From: Pseudomonadota bacterium
GTDB taxonomy: Bacteria; Pseudomonadota; Gammaproteobacteria; Xanthomonadales; Xanthomonadaceae
Direction of reading: 5' to 3'
NCBI GenBank assembly: GCA_023390905.1
Contig: JAEWBY010000004.1
Span: 1-44,457 of the forward strand
Length of the DNA stretch: 44,457 nt
Under the pieces are notes generated by a model that saw nothing but the letters and a program-made list of their open reading frames with translations, was not told the origin of the DNA and ran no database searches. Positions 35,337 to 43,180 of the stretch are shown one piece after another; the stretch's first letter is position 1, and every line of letters starts with the position of its first letter. The position numbers and the translations under genes are program-made.

Positions 35337-38204
35337 ATGTCCGCATCCCGCCGGCCGCGTGCCGCATTGCTCGCCGTCGCCCTTGGCGTCGCCCTGGCCG
35401 GTGGCCAGTGGCCGGACGCGATGGCCCAGTCCAAAGCGGCCGCGGACGTGGTGATTCCCTACCAGGAGTTCACCCTGCCCAACGGTCTGCGCGTCATCGT
35501 CCACACCGATCGCAAGGCGCCGATCGTGGCGGTCAATGTCTGGTACCACGTGGGCAGCAAGAACGAGCAGCCCGGCCGCACCGGTTTCGCGCACCTGTTC
35601 GAACACCTGATGTTCCAGGGCAGCGAGAACCACAAGGGTGAGTTCTTCGAACCGTTCGAACTGGTCGGCGCGACCGATCAGAACGGCACCACCAACCAGG
35701 ATCGCACCAACTATTTCCAGAACGTGCCCACCTCGGCGCTGGACATGGCGCTGTGGATGGAATCGGACCGCATGGGCCATCTGCTCGGTGCCATCGATCA
35801 GAAGTCGCTGGACGAGCAGCGCGGCGTGGTCCAGAACGAAAAGCGCCAGGGCGAGAACCAGCCCTACGGCCGCCGCGTCTACGCGAAGATTTTCGAAGCG
35901 CTCTATCCGGCCGGCCATCCCTACAGCTGGCAGACCATCGGCTCGATGGCCGATCTCGACGCGGCCACCCTGGATGACGTCAAGACCTGGTTCCGCAGCT
36001 GGTACGGGCCGAACAACGCGGTGCTGGTGCTGGCAGGCGACATCGATCTGAAGACCGCGAAGGAGAAGGTCACCCGCTACTTCGGTGATATCCCGGCCAG
36101 CGCCACGCTGCCGGACATGAAGGCCAATATCCCGCGCCGCACGCAGGACACCCGCGAAACGGTGCCCGATCGCGTGCCGCAGGTGCGCATCTACCGCGCC
36201 TGGCCGGTGGCCGAGATGGGCACGCCCGATGCCACGCAACTGGAACTGTTCGCGCAGATCCTCGGCGGCAGCGCATCCTCCCGCCTCGATGGCCGGCTGG
36301 TGCATGCCGACAAGATCGCCGATCAGGTCAGCGCCTCGCCGTGGATCAGTGAAATCGCCGGCACCTTCATCGTCAGTGCGACGGTGAAGGAGGGCGTCGA
36401 TCCGGCGCGCGTGGAGAAGGCGCTGGACGAGGAAATCCAGCGTCTGATCACCGAAGGCCCGACCGCGGCCGAAGTCGAGCAGGCCCGCACCTATACCCGC
36501 GCCGGTTTCGTGCGCGGCATCGAGCGCATCGGCGGGTTCGGCGGCAAGTCCGACGTGCTCGCCTCGTGCACGGTCTATCAGGGCAAGCCCGACTGCTACC
36601 GCGATGAACTCAACGAACTGATGTCGGCCAGCCCGGCGAGCATCAAGGCGGCCGCGGCCAAGTGGCTGGGCACCGGCTCGCACACCTTGATCGTGGAACC
36701 CAGCGACAAGCCGATGTCCTCGCTGCCGGAAACCGCGGTCGCCGCACCGGCCAGCGCGCCGGCCGCGATTCCGCCGGTCGATCCGAAGTTCAAGACGGTC
36801 AAGAGCGACGTGGATCGCAGCGCGGGCGTGCCGAAGACCCAGACGTTCCCGCAGCTCAAGTTCCCGGCGCTGCATCGGGCGACGCTGAGCAACGGCATGC
36901 AGGTGGTGCTGGCCGAGCGGCATGAAACGCCGGTGGTGCAGGTGTCGGTGCAGTTCCCGGGCGGCTACAGCGCCGACGTGGGCAAGAAGCTCGGCACCGC
37001 CAGCTTCACCATGCAGATGCTGGATGAAGGCGCGGGCGACTACAGCGCGCTGGCGCTTGCCGCGCGCAAGGAAGCGCTGGGCGCAGAGCTCACCGCGGGC
37101 GCCGGCCTGGACAGCGCGTCGGTCGGCCTGTCGGCGCTGAGCGACAAGCTGCCCGAGTCGCTGGATCTGCTGGCGGACGTGCTGCGCCGTCCCAGCTTCG
37201 ACGAAGCGGAAATCGAGCGCGTGCGCGCGACGTGGATCGCCGGCATCAAGCAGGAGAAGGCGCGTCCGCAGACCGCCGCGCTGCGCGTGATGCCGCCGCT
37301 GCTGTACGGGCAGGGCCATCCCTACGCGATTCCGTTCACCGGCAGCGGCACCGAAGCCTCGATTGCTTCGTTGACGCGCGAGGATCTGGTGTCCTTCCAT
37401 GACAACTGGCTGCAGCCGGACAAGGCCAGCGTGATCGTCGTCGGCGACACCACGCTCGCCCAGATCGTGCCATTGCTGGAAGCGCGCCTGGGCGACTGGA
37501 AGACGGCCAGCAACGCGCCGCAACTGCCAGCGGTGCCGAAGGTCGCGACGCCGGCCAAGCCGCGCGTGTTCCTGATCGATCAGGCCGGCGCGATCCAGTC
37601 GAACATCTACGTGGGCCAGCTGATTCCGCCGACCGCCGACGCCGGCACGATCGATTTCGATTTCGCCAATGGCGTGCTCGGCGGCCAGTTCAGTTCGCGC
37701 CTGAACATGAACCTGCGCGAGGACAAGCACTGGGCCTACGGTTCCTACAGCAGCGCCAGCAACACGCTGGGCCAGCGGCCGTGGTTCGCGCAGGCGGCGG
37801 TGCAGAGCGACCGCACGGTGGATTCGATCAAGGAACTGCGCACCGAGATCAACGGTTTCGCCGATGGTTCGCGTCCGGTGACCGACGCGGAAGTGGCCAA
37901 GATCCGCGCCGCCAACACGCTGGAACTGCCGGGTGCGTTCGAGACCGCCTCGGCCGTGCTGGGCCAGATCACCAGCAACCTGCGCTACGGTCGCCCGGAT
38001 GATTACATCCTCACCTACAAGGCGCGCAACGAAGCCATCACCCCGACCGACGTGGGCGCGGCGGCGAAGACCCTGAGCCCGGACGCGCTGACCTACGTGG
38101 TGGTGGGCGATCTGGCGAAGATCGAGCAGCCGATCCGCGATCTGAAGATCGGGGAAGTCGTCGTGCTCGATGCCGATGGCAAGCCGGTGCAGGCGAAGAA
38201 GTAA
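35337..38204 (+). CDS. Exported two-domain M16 zinc metalloprotease
   Basis: 955 residues with a signal peptide (about 1-31, ending DAMAQ). The N-terminal M16 half has the inverted zinc motif HLFEH (H86, E89, H90), preceded by NEQPGRTGFA, and the distal glutamate in LDEQRGVVQNEKRQGENQ. An Ala/Pro linker (near 465-485) joins a second M16 half that lacks the HxxEH motif, as usual for the clam-shell partner. The protein is expected to work in the periplasm on peptides or unfolded segments. The SD CAGGAG lies before the ATG. It is followed by a GC-rich hairpin and a small lipoprotein gene. Confidence 0.95.
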   Translation: MSASRRPRAALLAVALGVALAGGQWPDAMAQSKAAADVVIPYQEFTLPNGLRVIVHTDRKAPIVAVNVWYHVGSKNEQPGRTGFAHLFEHLMFQGSENHKGEFFEPFELVGATDQNGTTNQDRTNYFQNVPTSALDMALWMESDRMGHLLGAIDQKSLDEQRGVVQNEKRQGENQPYGRRVYAKIFEALYPAGHPYSWQTIGSMADLDAATLDDVKTWFRSWYGPNNAVLVLAGDIDLKTAKEKVTRYFGDIPASATLPDMKANIPRRTQDTRETVPDRVPQVRIYRAWPVAEMGTPDATQLELFAQILGGSASSRLDGRLVHADKIADQVSASPWISEIAGTFIVSATVKEGVDPARVEKALDEEIQRLITEGPTAAEVEQARTYTRAGFVRGIERIGGFGGKSDVLASCTVYQGKPDCYRDELNELMSASPASIKAAAAKWLGTGSHTLIVEPSDKPMSSLPETAVAAPASAPAAIPPVDPKFKTVKSDVDRSAGVPKTQTFPQLKFPALHRATLSNGMQVVLAERHETPVVQVSVQFPGGYSADVGKKLGTASFTMQMLDEGAGDYSALALAARKEALGAELTAGAGLDSASVGLSALSDKLPESLDLLADVLRRPSFDEAEIERVRATWIAGIKQEKARPQTAALRVMPPLLYGQGHPYAIPFTGSGTEASIASLTREDLVSFHDNWLQPDKASVIVVGDTTLAQIVPLLEARLGDWKTASNAPQLPAVPKVATPAKPRVFLIDQAGAIQSNIYVGQLIPPTADAGTIDFDFANGVLGGQFSSRLNMNLREDKHWAYGSYSSASNTLGQRPWFAQAAVQSDRTVDSIKELRTEINGFADGSRPVTDAEVAKIRAANTLELPGAFETASAVLGQITSNLRYGRPDDYILTYKARNEAITPTDVGAAAKTLSPDALTYVVVGDLAKIEQPIRDLKIGEVVVLDADGKPVQAKK

Positions 38205-38209
38205 GCGCA

Positions 38210-38241
38210 GGACCGCCGTCGTCCCGCGACGACGGCGGTCC
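38210..38241 (+). terminator. Strong GC-rich hairpin after the M16 protease gene
   Basis: GGACCGCCGTCGTC-CCGC-GACGACGGCGGTCC is a perfect 14-base stem starting five bases after the stop codon. It has no T-tract, so it may act as a Rho-assisted terminator or 3'-end stabiliser. Confidence 0.6.
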
Positions 38242-38300
38242 CCGCGGTGTTCATGCAACCTGCGCCAGAATCTGCGCGAATTCCTTCGAGGCATCGTTTC

Positions 38301-38612
38301 ATGCGTATCGTCGCCGTCCTCTTCGCCGTGTCCCTGCTTTCAGCCTGCACCTGGGTGCCGCTGGCCTCCAGCGCCCGGAATGTCCGCGTGGTGCCGGCCG
38401 GCGCCGCGCCGTCGTGCGAAAAGCGCGGCGAAGTGGCCGTCTCGGTCAAGGACAAGGTCGCCTTCTACGAGCGCAACCCGCTGCGCGTGCGCGACGAGCT
38501 GGAAACCCTTGCCCGCAACGAAGCGCCGGGCATCCAGGCCGACACCATCCAGCCGCTGGGCGATCCGGCCGACGGTGGGCAGCGGTTCGCCGCCTACCGT
38601 TGCGGGCGCTGA
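38301..38612 (+). CDS. Small DUF4156-like lipoprotein
   Basis: 103 residues from the ATG at 38301 (an upstream in-frame ATG at 38247 is unlikely because it would precede the signal). Lipobox LSAC with C16. The mature part has VRVVPAGAAPSCEKRGEVAVSV, then VRDELETLARNEAPGIQADTI and the final YRC, matching the small DUF4156 (RcsF-like fold) lipoproteins. The two cysteines after the lipid cysteine (in SCEKRG and YRCGR) could form a disulphide. No partner gene points to a specific role. Confidence 0.82.
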   Translation: MRIVAVLFAVSLLSACTWVPLASSARNVRVVPAGAAPSCEKRGEVAVSVKDKVAFYERNPLRVRDELETLARNEAPGIQADTIQPLGDPADGGQRFAAYRCGR

Positions 38613-38708
38613 TCAGGGCCGGGGCGCGCGCCATCGGCCTTGCGCCACCGGCGCCGCGCACCCCGCACGTACACGGCGCTGAACCGCAGCGCGCCGTCGA
38701 TCGATATT

Positions 38709-38724
38709 TGTGATGAAAATCACA
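38709..38724 (+). promoter_or_regulatory. CRP/Clp-type binding site upstream of oleA
   Basis: TGTGATGAAAATCACA fits the TGTGA-N6-TCACA consensus perfectly, and the symmetry extends to TTTGTGAT-GAAA-ATCACAAA (38707-38726). In xanthomonads the cognate protein is Clp, a CRP homologue that responds to cyclic di-GMP. It lies 108 bases before the oleA ATG and about 34 bases before a candidate -10 (TATAAA, 38758-38763), a distance compatible with control of that promoter. Function inferred. Confidence 0.7.
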
Positions 38725-38733
38725 AAGTTGGGC

Positions 38734-38763
38734 TGGGGCGGGGCCAAGCACGCCCCATATAAA
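38734..38763 (+). promoter_or_regulatory. Inverted repeat and -10 box in the oleA promoter
   Basis: TGGGGCG-N10-CGCCCCA (38734-38757) is a perfect seven-base inverted repeat that abuts the candidate -10 TATAAA (38758-38763). It could be an operator for a second regulator or a structural hairpin. No clear -35 is found at 17 bases, which suits an activator-dependent promoter. Confidence 0.45.
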
Positions 38764-38831
38764 GATGCGGTGAAGGCCTTTAGCCGGTAACCTTGTCGCC
38801 CCCTTCCGCCTGACCCCTGGCGCTTACTCGA

Positions 38832-39848
38832 ATGCTCTTCAAGAACGTCTCGATCGCGGGACTGGCGCACGTCGATGCGCCGCACACGCTGACCTCCCAG
38901 GAAATCAATGATCAGCTCAAGCCCACGCTTGATCGGCTGGGCATCCGTACGGACGTGCTCGGCGATATCGCCGGCATCCATGCGCGCCGCCTGTGGGATG
39001 ACGAGCAGCAGGCTTCCGACGTGGCGACGATCGCCGCGAAGAAGGCGCTCGCCGATGCCGGCGTGGACGCCGACCGCATCGGGCTGCTGGTCAACACCTC
39101 GGTCAGCCGCGACTACCTGGAACCGTCCACGGCCAGCATCGTGTCGGGCAATCTCGGCCTGAGCGAGAACTGCCAGAACTTCGACGTCGCCAATGCCTGC
39201 CTGGCCTTCATCAATGGCATGGACATCGCCGCCCGCATGCTGGAACGCGGCGAAATCGACTACGCCCTGGTCGTCGATGGCGAAACCGCCAACCTGGCCT
39301 ACAAGAAGACGCTGGAGCGGATGACCGCCCCGGACATCACCGAAGAACAGTTCCGCAACGAACTGGCCACGCTGACGCTGGGCTGCGGCGCCGCCGCCAT
39401 GGTGATGGCGCGCGCCGAACTGGTGCCCGAAGCCCCGCGCTACAAGGGCGGCGTGACCCGCTCGGCCACCGAGTGGAACAAGCTCTGCCGCGGCAACCTC
39501 GATCGCATGGTCACCGACACCCGCATGCTGCTGATCGAAGGCATCAAGCTGGCGCAGAAGACCTTCATCGCCGCCAAGCAGGCGCTCGGCTGGGCGGTGG
39601 ACGAACTGGATCAGTTCGTCATCCACCAGGTCAGCCAGGTCCACACCGCCGCCTTCATCAAGGCCTTCGGCATCGACCCGAAGAAGGTGCTCACCATCTT
39701 CGGCGAGCACGGCAACATCGGCCCGGCCAGCGTGCCGATCGTGCTGAGCAAGCTGAAGGAACTCGGCCGCCTGAAGAAGGGCGATCGCATCGCGCTGCTC
39801 GGCATCGGTTCGGGGCTGAACTGCTCGATGGCCGAAGTGGTCTGGTGA
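38832..39848 (+). CDS. oleA: OleA, thiolase-fold acyl-CoA head-to-head condensing enzyme
   Basis: First step of long-chain olefin synthesis: non-decarboxylative Claisen condensation of two acyl-CoAs to a beta-keto acid. 338 residues, almost the Xanthomonas campestris OleA throughout. Nucleophile C123 in FDVANACLAF (C143 in the tagged X. campestris numbering), the characteristic glutamate E97 in DYLEPST (E117), H265 in VIHQVS and N295 in GEHGNIGPAS (H285 and N315 equivalents). The glutamate separates OleA from FabH. Preceded by a Clp-type site and TATAAA box. A hairpin separates it from oleB, so expression of the two can differ. Confidence 0.97.
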   Translation: MLFKNVSIAGLAHVDAPHTLTSQEINDQLKPTLDRLGIRTDVLGDIAGIHARRLWDDEQQASDVATIAAKKALADAGVDADRIGLLVNTSVSRDYLEPSTASIVSGNLGLSENCQNFDVANACLAFINGMDIAARMLERGEIDYALVVDGETANLAYKKTLERMTAPDITEEQFRNELATLTLGCGAAAMVMARAELVPEAPRYKGGVTRSATEWNKLCRGNLDRMVTDTRMLLIEGIKLAQKTFIAAKQALGWAVDELDQFVIHQVSQVHTAAFIKAFGIDPKKVLTIFGEHGNIGPASVPIVLSKLKELGRLKKGDRIALLGIGSGLNCSMAEVVW

Positions 39849-39871
39849 TCCGCCCGACCCCGTCACGCTCC

Positions 39872-39895
39872 GAAGGGCCGGCTCGCCGGCCCTTC
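39872..39895 (+). terminator. Intercistronic hairpin between oleA and oleB
   Basis: GAAGGGCCGG-CTCG-CCGGCCCTTC is a perfect ten-base stem with a CTCG tetraloop, 23 bases after the oleA stop and 20 bases before the oleB ATG. The following CTGCTT is T-poor, so partial termination or mRNA processing is more likely than full termination. Confidence 0.65.
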
Positions 39896-39915
39896 TGCTT
39901 ATCAGGCACCGCACG

Positions 39916-40809
39916 ATGAACCTACCCGGCTATCCCTTCACTCCCCAGCGGCTGGACGTCCGTCCGGGCCTGTCGATGAGCTATCTCGACGAAGGCCCGC
40001 GCGATGGCGAGGTCGTGGTGATGCTGCACGGCAATCCGTCGTGGAGTTATTACTGGCGGAATCTGGTATCGGGGCTGAGCGATCGCTACCGCTGCATCGT
40101 GCCCGACCACATCGGCATGGGCCTGTCGGACAAGCCGGACGACTATCGCTACGAGTACACGCTGCAATCGCGCGTGGAGGATCTGGCGACGCTGCTTTCG
40201 ACGCTGGGCATCACCGGCCCGATCACCCTCGCCGTGCACGACTGGGGCGGGATGATCGGCTTCGGCTGGGCGCTTGCGCACGCCGGGCAGGTCCAGCGGC
40301 TGGTCATCACCAATACGGCCGCGTTCCCGCTGCCGAAGGCCAAGCCGATGCCATGGCAGCTTTCACTGGGCCGCGATTCGAAGTTCGGGGCCTTCATCAT
40401 CCGCGCCTTCAATGCGTTCTCCTCGGGCGCGTCCCATCTCGGTGTGGAAACGAAGATGCCGGCCGACGTGCGCCGCGCCTACGTTGCCCCGTACGACACC
40501 TGGGCCCATCGCATCAGCACGCTGCGCTTCATGCAGGACATTCCGCTCGCGCCCGGCGACAAGGCGTGGCCGCTGGTGGCCGAAGCCGGCCGTCGCCTGC
40601 CGGAGTTCGCCAATCGTCCGGCCTTCATTGGCTGGGGGCTGAAGGATTTCGTCTTCGACCATCACTTCCTCGCCGGCTTCCGCAGCGCGCTGCCGCAGGC
40701 GCAGGTGCACGCGTATGAGGACGCCGGTCATTACGTGCTCGAAGACAAGGCACGTGAGCTGGTGCCGATGATCCGCCGGTTCCTGGAACAGCATCCGCTG
40801 GCCGCGTGA
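39916..40809 (+). CDS. oleB: OleB, alpha/beta-hydrolase (beta-lactone decarboxylase)
   Basis: Final olefin step: decarboxylates the cis-beta-lactone to the cis-olefin. 297 residues in the haloalkane-dehalogenase-like branch of the alpha/beta hydrolases. Nucleophile D109 in LAVHDWGGMIGFGWAL, oxyanion/halide-side N40 in LHGNPSWSYYW, and catalytic H272 in EDAGHYVLED. The family and the aspartate nucleophile (not serine) agree with OleB. The length matches stand-alone OleB rather than the OleBC fusions found in some actinobacteria. It ends 718 bases before oleC, with the ykgJ gene on the opposite strand in between. Confidence 0.95.
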   Translation: MNLPGYPFTPQRLDVRPGLSMSYLDEGPRDGEVVVMLHGNPSWSYYWRNLVSGLSDRYRCIVPDHIGMGLSDKPDDYRYEYTLQSRVEDLATLLSTLGITGPITLAVHDWGGMIGFGWALAHAGQVQRLVITNTAAFPLPKAKPMPWQLSLGRDSKFGAFIIRAFNAFSSGASHLGVETKMPADVRRAYVAPYDTWAHRISTLRFMQDIPLAPGDKAWPLVAEAGRRLPEFANRPAFIGWGLKDFVFDHHFLAGFRSALPQAQVHAYEDAGHYVLEDKARELVPMIRRFLEQHPLAA

Positions 40810-40822
40810 TGCGCGTGGCGCG

Positions 40823-40843
40823 TCCGGCCTGCTTCAGGCCGGA
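40823..40843 (+). terminator. Hairpin after oleB
   Basis: TCCGGCCTG-CTT-CAGGCCGGA is a perfect nine-base stem 13 bases after the oleB stop; a second stem CGCCCGG-N7-CCGGGCG is at 40881-40901. Neither has a T-run. They separate oleB from the convergent ykgJ gene. Confidence 0.55.
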
Positions 40844-40938
40844 GCACGCACGGCCGATCTGAATGGGCAGCGTGGGCTTTCGCCCGGCGATTGTCCGGGC
40901 GTCCTTCCGGGGAGCGCACGTCCGGATCGCCGCGCCGA

Positions 40939-41373
40939 TCAGGCCGCCCGCATCGGCGGCAACGGCGTGGACGGATCGTTGTCGTGATCGTTGTCGTCGT
41001 CGTGATCGCCATCGTTGGCCGCCTCGTCGCGCCAGCGCCAGTCGGCCGGCGTCAGCGCCGCCAGGCCCCAGGCGATGCGGGCCTTGTCGCATTGCGGGCT
41101 GGCTTCGCCGAACTCCCACGAGGCGGGCACGTCGCGGCACACGGTCGGTCGCTGCGGATGGATGCTGCAGCGCGAGCGCACGCCGATTTCCGCGTCCAGC
41201 GCGACGCAGCGCGGCTTCTGTTCCCACGTCCCGCGCATCACCACGCGATGCGGATCGAAGGGCTCGGTCAGTTCGGCCGGCACCGGGCCGCCGAGCGCGG
41301 GATCGGTTTCGGCCCAGTGGAAGCTGACACGGAAATACGCGCAGCAGGCACCGCAGGTCAGGCAGGGATGCAT
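40939..41373 (-). CDS. YkgJ family cysteine-cluster protein
   Basis: 144 residues from the ATG at 41373; the frame stays open further upstream, but MHPCLTCGACCAYFRVSFHW is the usual N-terminus of this family. The CxxCxxCC cluster (C4, C7, C10, C11) and later cysteines (KPRCVALD, RSRCSIHPQRPTVCRDV, SPQCDKAR) suggest zinc or iron-sulfur binding (UPF0153/YkgJ). The last 30 residues are an unusual Asp/Asn/His run encoded by tandem 12-base repeats (40974-40997). It sits on the opposite strand between oleB and oleC. Function of the family is unknown. Confidence 0.88.
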   Translation of the reverse strand: MHPCLTCGACCAYFRVSFHWAETDPALGGPVPAELTEPFDPHRVVMRGTWEQKPRCVALDAEIGVRSRCSIHPQRPTVCRDVPASWEFGEASPQCDKARIAWGLAALTPADWRWRDEAANDGDHDDDNDHDNDPSTPLPPMRAA

Positions 41374-41527
41374 GGGGTTGGCAACGAAGCGGCGGAATCG
41401 CGCAGGCGCGGATTTTGCCTGCTTTATGGCCGCGCGCAAGAGGCGCCCGGGGCCGCGGCGGACGCCGTCCGGGCCCATCGAGACTCCCGGCGATCCCGAA
41501 GCGGGCAGGAGCGGCGACAATGACGCC

Positions 41528-43180
41528 ATGACGTCCCCGATCTGCAACATCGCCGCCAGCCTGCCGCGCCTGGCCCGAGAACAACCCGAGCGTGTGGCGA
41601 TGCGATGCCCCGGCCGTGGCGGCCGCTACGACCTCCAGCTCACCTACGCCGATCTCGATCGCCGCAGCGATGCGATCGCCGCCGGGCTCGGACTGGCGGG
41701 CATCGGGCGCGGCGTGCGCACGGTGGTGATGGTGCGTCCCGGCCCCGAGTTCTTCCTGCTGATGTTCGCCCTGTTCAAGGCCGGCGCGGTGCCGGTGCTG
41801 GTCGATCCGGGCATCGACCGCCGTGCGCTGCGGCAATGCCTGGATGAAGCCGAACCGGAGGCCTTCATCGGCATCCCGCTGGCGCACCTTGCGCGCAAGC
41901 TGCTCGGTTGGGCGCGCGGGGCGCGCCGCATCGTCACGGTCGGCAGGCGCTGGGGCTGGGGCGGCACCACGCTCGCCCGCATCGAACGCGCCGGCGCGGG
42001 CGCACCACCGCAGTTGTGCGATACCGCGCCCGATGACATGGCCGCGATCCTGTTCACCAGCGGCTCCACCGGCGTACCCAAGGGCGTGGTGTACCGCCAC
42101 CGGCATTTCGTGGCGCAGATCGAGATGCTGCGCGAGGCCTTCGGCATGCAGCCCGGCGGCGTGGACCTCCCGACGTTCCCGCCGTTTGCCCTGTTCGATC
42201 CCGCGCTCGGCCTGACCTCGATCATCCCCGACATGGATCCCACGCGGCCGGCGCAGGCCGATCCGGGCAAGCTGCATGCGGCGATCGCCCGCTTCGGGGT
42301 GACGCAATTGTTCGGCTCGCCCGCACTGATGAAGGTGCTGGCCGATTTCGGCAAGGCGTTGCCCGGCGTGCAGTGCGTCACCTCGGCCGGCGCGCCGGTG
42401 CCGCCGGAGACGGTGGCGCGGATCCGTGCGCTGCTGCCGGACCAGGCGCAGTTCTGGACGCCCTACGGGGCCACCGAATGCCTGCCGGTCGCCGTGATCG
42501 AAGGCCGCGAACTGCAATCCACGCGCGCGGCGACCGAACAGGGTGCGGGCACGTGCGTGGGCCGGCCGGTGCCGCCGAACGAAGTGCGCATCATCGCGAT
42601 CACCGATGAAGCCATCGACCGCTGGCGCGATGTGCGCGAGCTGCCCGTTGGTGAAGTCGGCGAAATCACCGTGGCCGGACCCACCGCCACCGACGCCTAC
42701 TTCAACCGTGAAGCCGCCACGCGCGCCGCCAAGATCAGCGAAGCCCTCGCCGATGGCGGCACGCGCATCGTCCATCGCATGGGCGACGTGGGCTATTTCG
42801 ATGGCGAAGGCCGGCTGTGGTTCTGCGGGCGCAAGACGCAGCGCGTGGAAACCGCCAGTGGTCCGCTCTACACCGAACAGGTCGAGCCGATCTTCAACAC
42901 GCATCCGGACGTGCGGCGCACCGCACTGGTCGGCGTGGGCGCACACGGGCGGCAGCGTCCGGTGCTGTGCTTCGAATTGCGGCCCGGCGTGGCCGCGGAT
43001 CGGCGCGAGGCTGTGATCGCCGGACTGCGCGCGATCGCGCACATGCACGCATCGCTTTCCCGTATCGACGATTTCCTCTGCCACCCGGGCTTCCCGGTGG
43101 ATATCCGCCACAACGCCAAGATCGGACGCGAAAAACTGGCCGTATGGGCGGGCGACGCACTGGAGAAGCAAACCGCATGA
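41528..43180 (+). CDS. oleC: OleC, AMP-dependent beta-lactone synthetase
   Basis: Third step: adenylates the beta-hydroxy acid from OleD and closes it to a beta-lactone. The ATG at 41528 gives 550 residues starting ICNIAASLPRLA, as in xanthomonad OleC; the frame is open further upstream but that stretch is the antisense of ykgJ. Acyl-adenylate motifs: LFTSGSTGVPKGVVYRH (175-191), YGATE (313-317), and VGYFDGEGRLWFCGRKTQRV near 425-445. The C-terminal domain ends with NAKIGREKLAVWA, containing the lysine typical of the superfamily. It overlaps oleD by four bases (ATGA), so OleC and OleD are translated together. Confidence 0.96.
   Translation: MTSPICNIAASLPRLAREQPERVAMRCPGRGGRYDLQLTYADLDRRSDAIAAGLGLAGIGRGVRTVVMVRPGPEFFLLMFALFKAGAVPVLVDPGIDRRALRQCLDEAEPEAFIGIPLAHLARKLLGWARGARRIVTVGRRWGWGGTTLARIERAGAGAPPQLCDTAPDDMAAILFTSGSTGVPKGVVYRHRHFVAQIEMLREAFGMQPGGVDLPTFPPFALFDPALGLTSIIPDMDPTRPAQADPGKLHAAIARFGVTQLFGSPALMKVLADFGKALPGVQCVTSAGAPVPPETVARIRALLPDQAQFWTPYGATECLPVAVIEGRELQSTRAATEQGAGTCVGRPVPPNEVRIIAITDEAIDRWRDVRELPVGEVGEITVAGPTATDAYFNREAATRAAKISEALADGGTRIVHRMGDVGYFDGEGRLWFCGRKTQRVETASGPLYTEQVEPIFNTHPDVRRTALVGVGAHGRQRPVLCFELRPGVAADRREAVIAGLRAIAHMHASLSRIDDFLCHPGFPVDIRHNAKIGREKLAVWAGDALEKQTA

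Noticed and set aside
35289..38294. A 1001-residue open frame on the minus strand over the M16 protease gene
   Set aside because: Shadow frame: low-complexity Arg/Gly/His/Gln composition. The plus strand carries a clear protease with zinc motif and SD.
40974..41010. Short tandem repeats as a CRISPR array
   Set aside because: Only two 12-base units inside the ykgJ coding region, no spacers and no cas genes.
40625..43171. An 848-residue minus-strand frame opposite oleB-oleC
   Set aside because: Shadow of oleB and oleC caused by high GC; Arg/His/Gly-rich without domain signatures.
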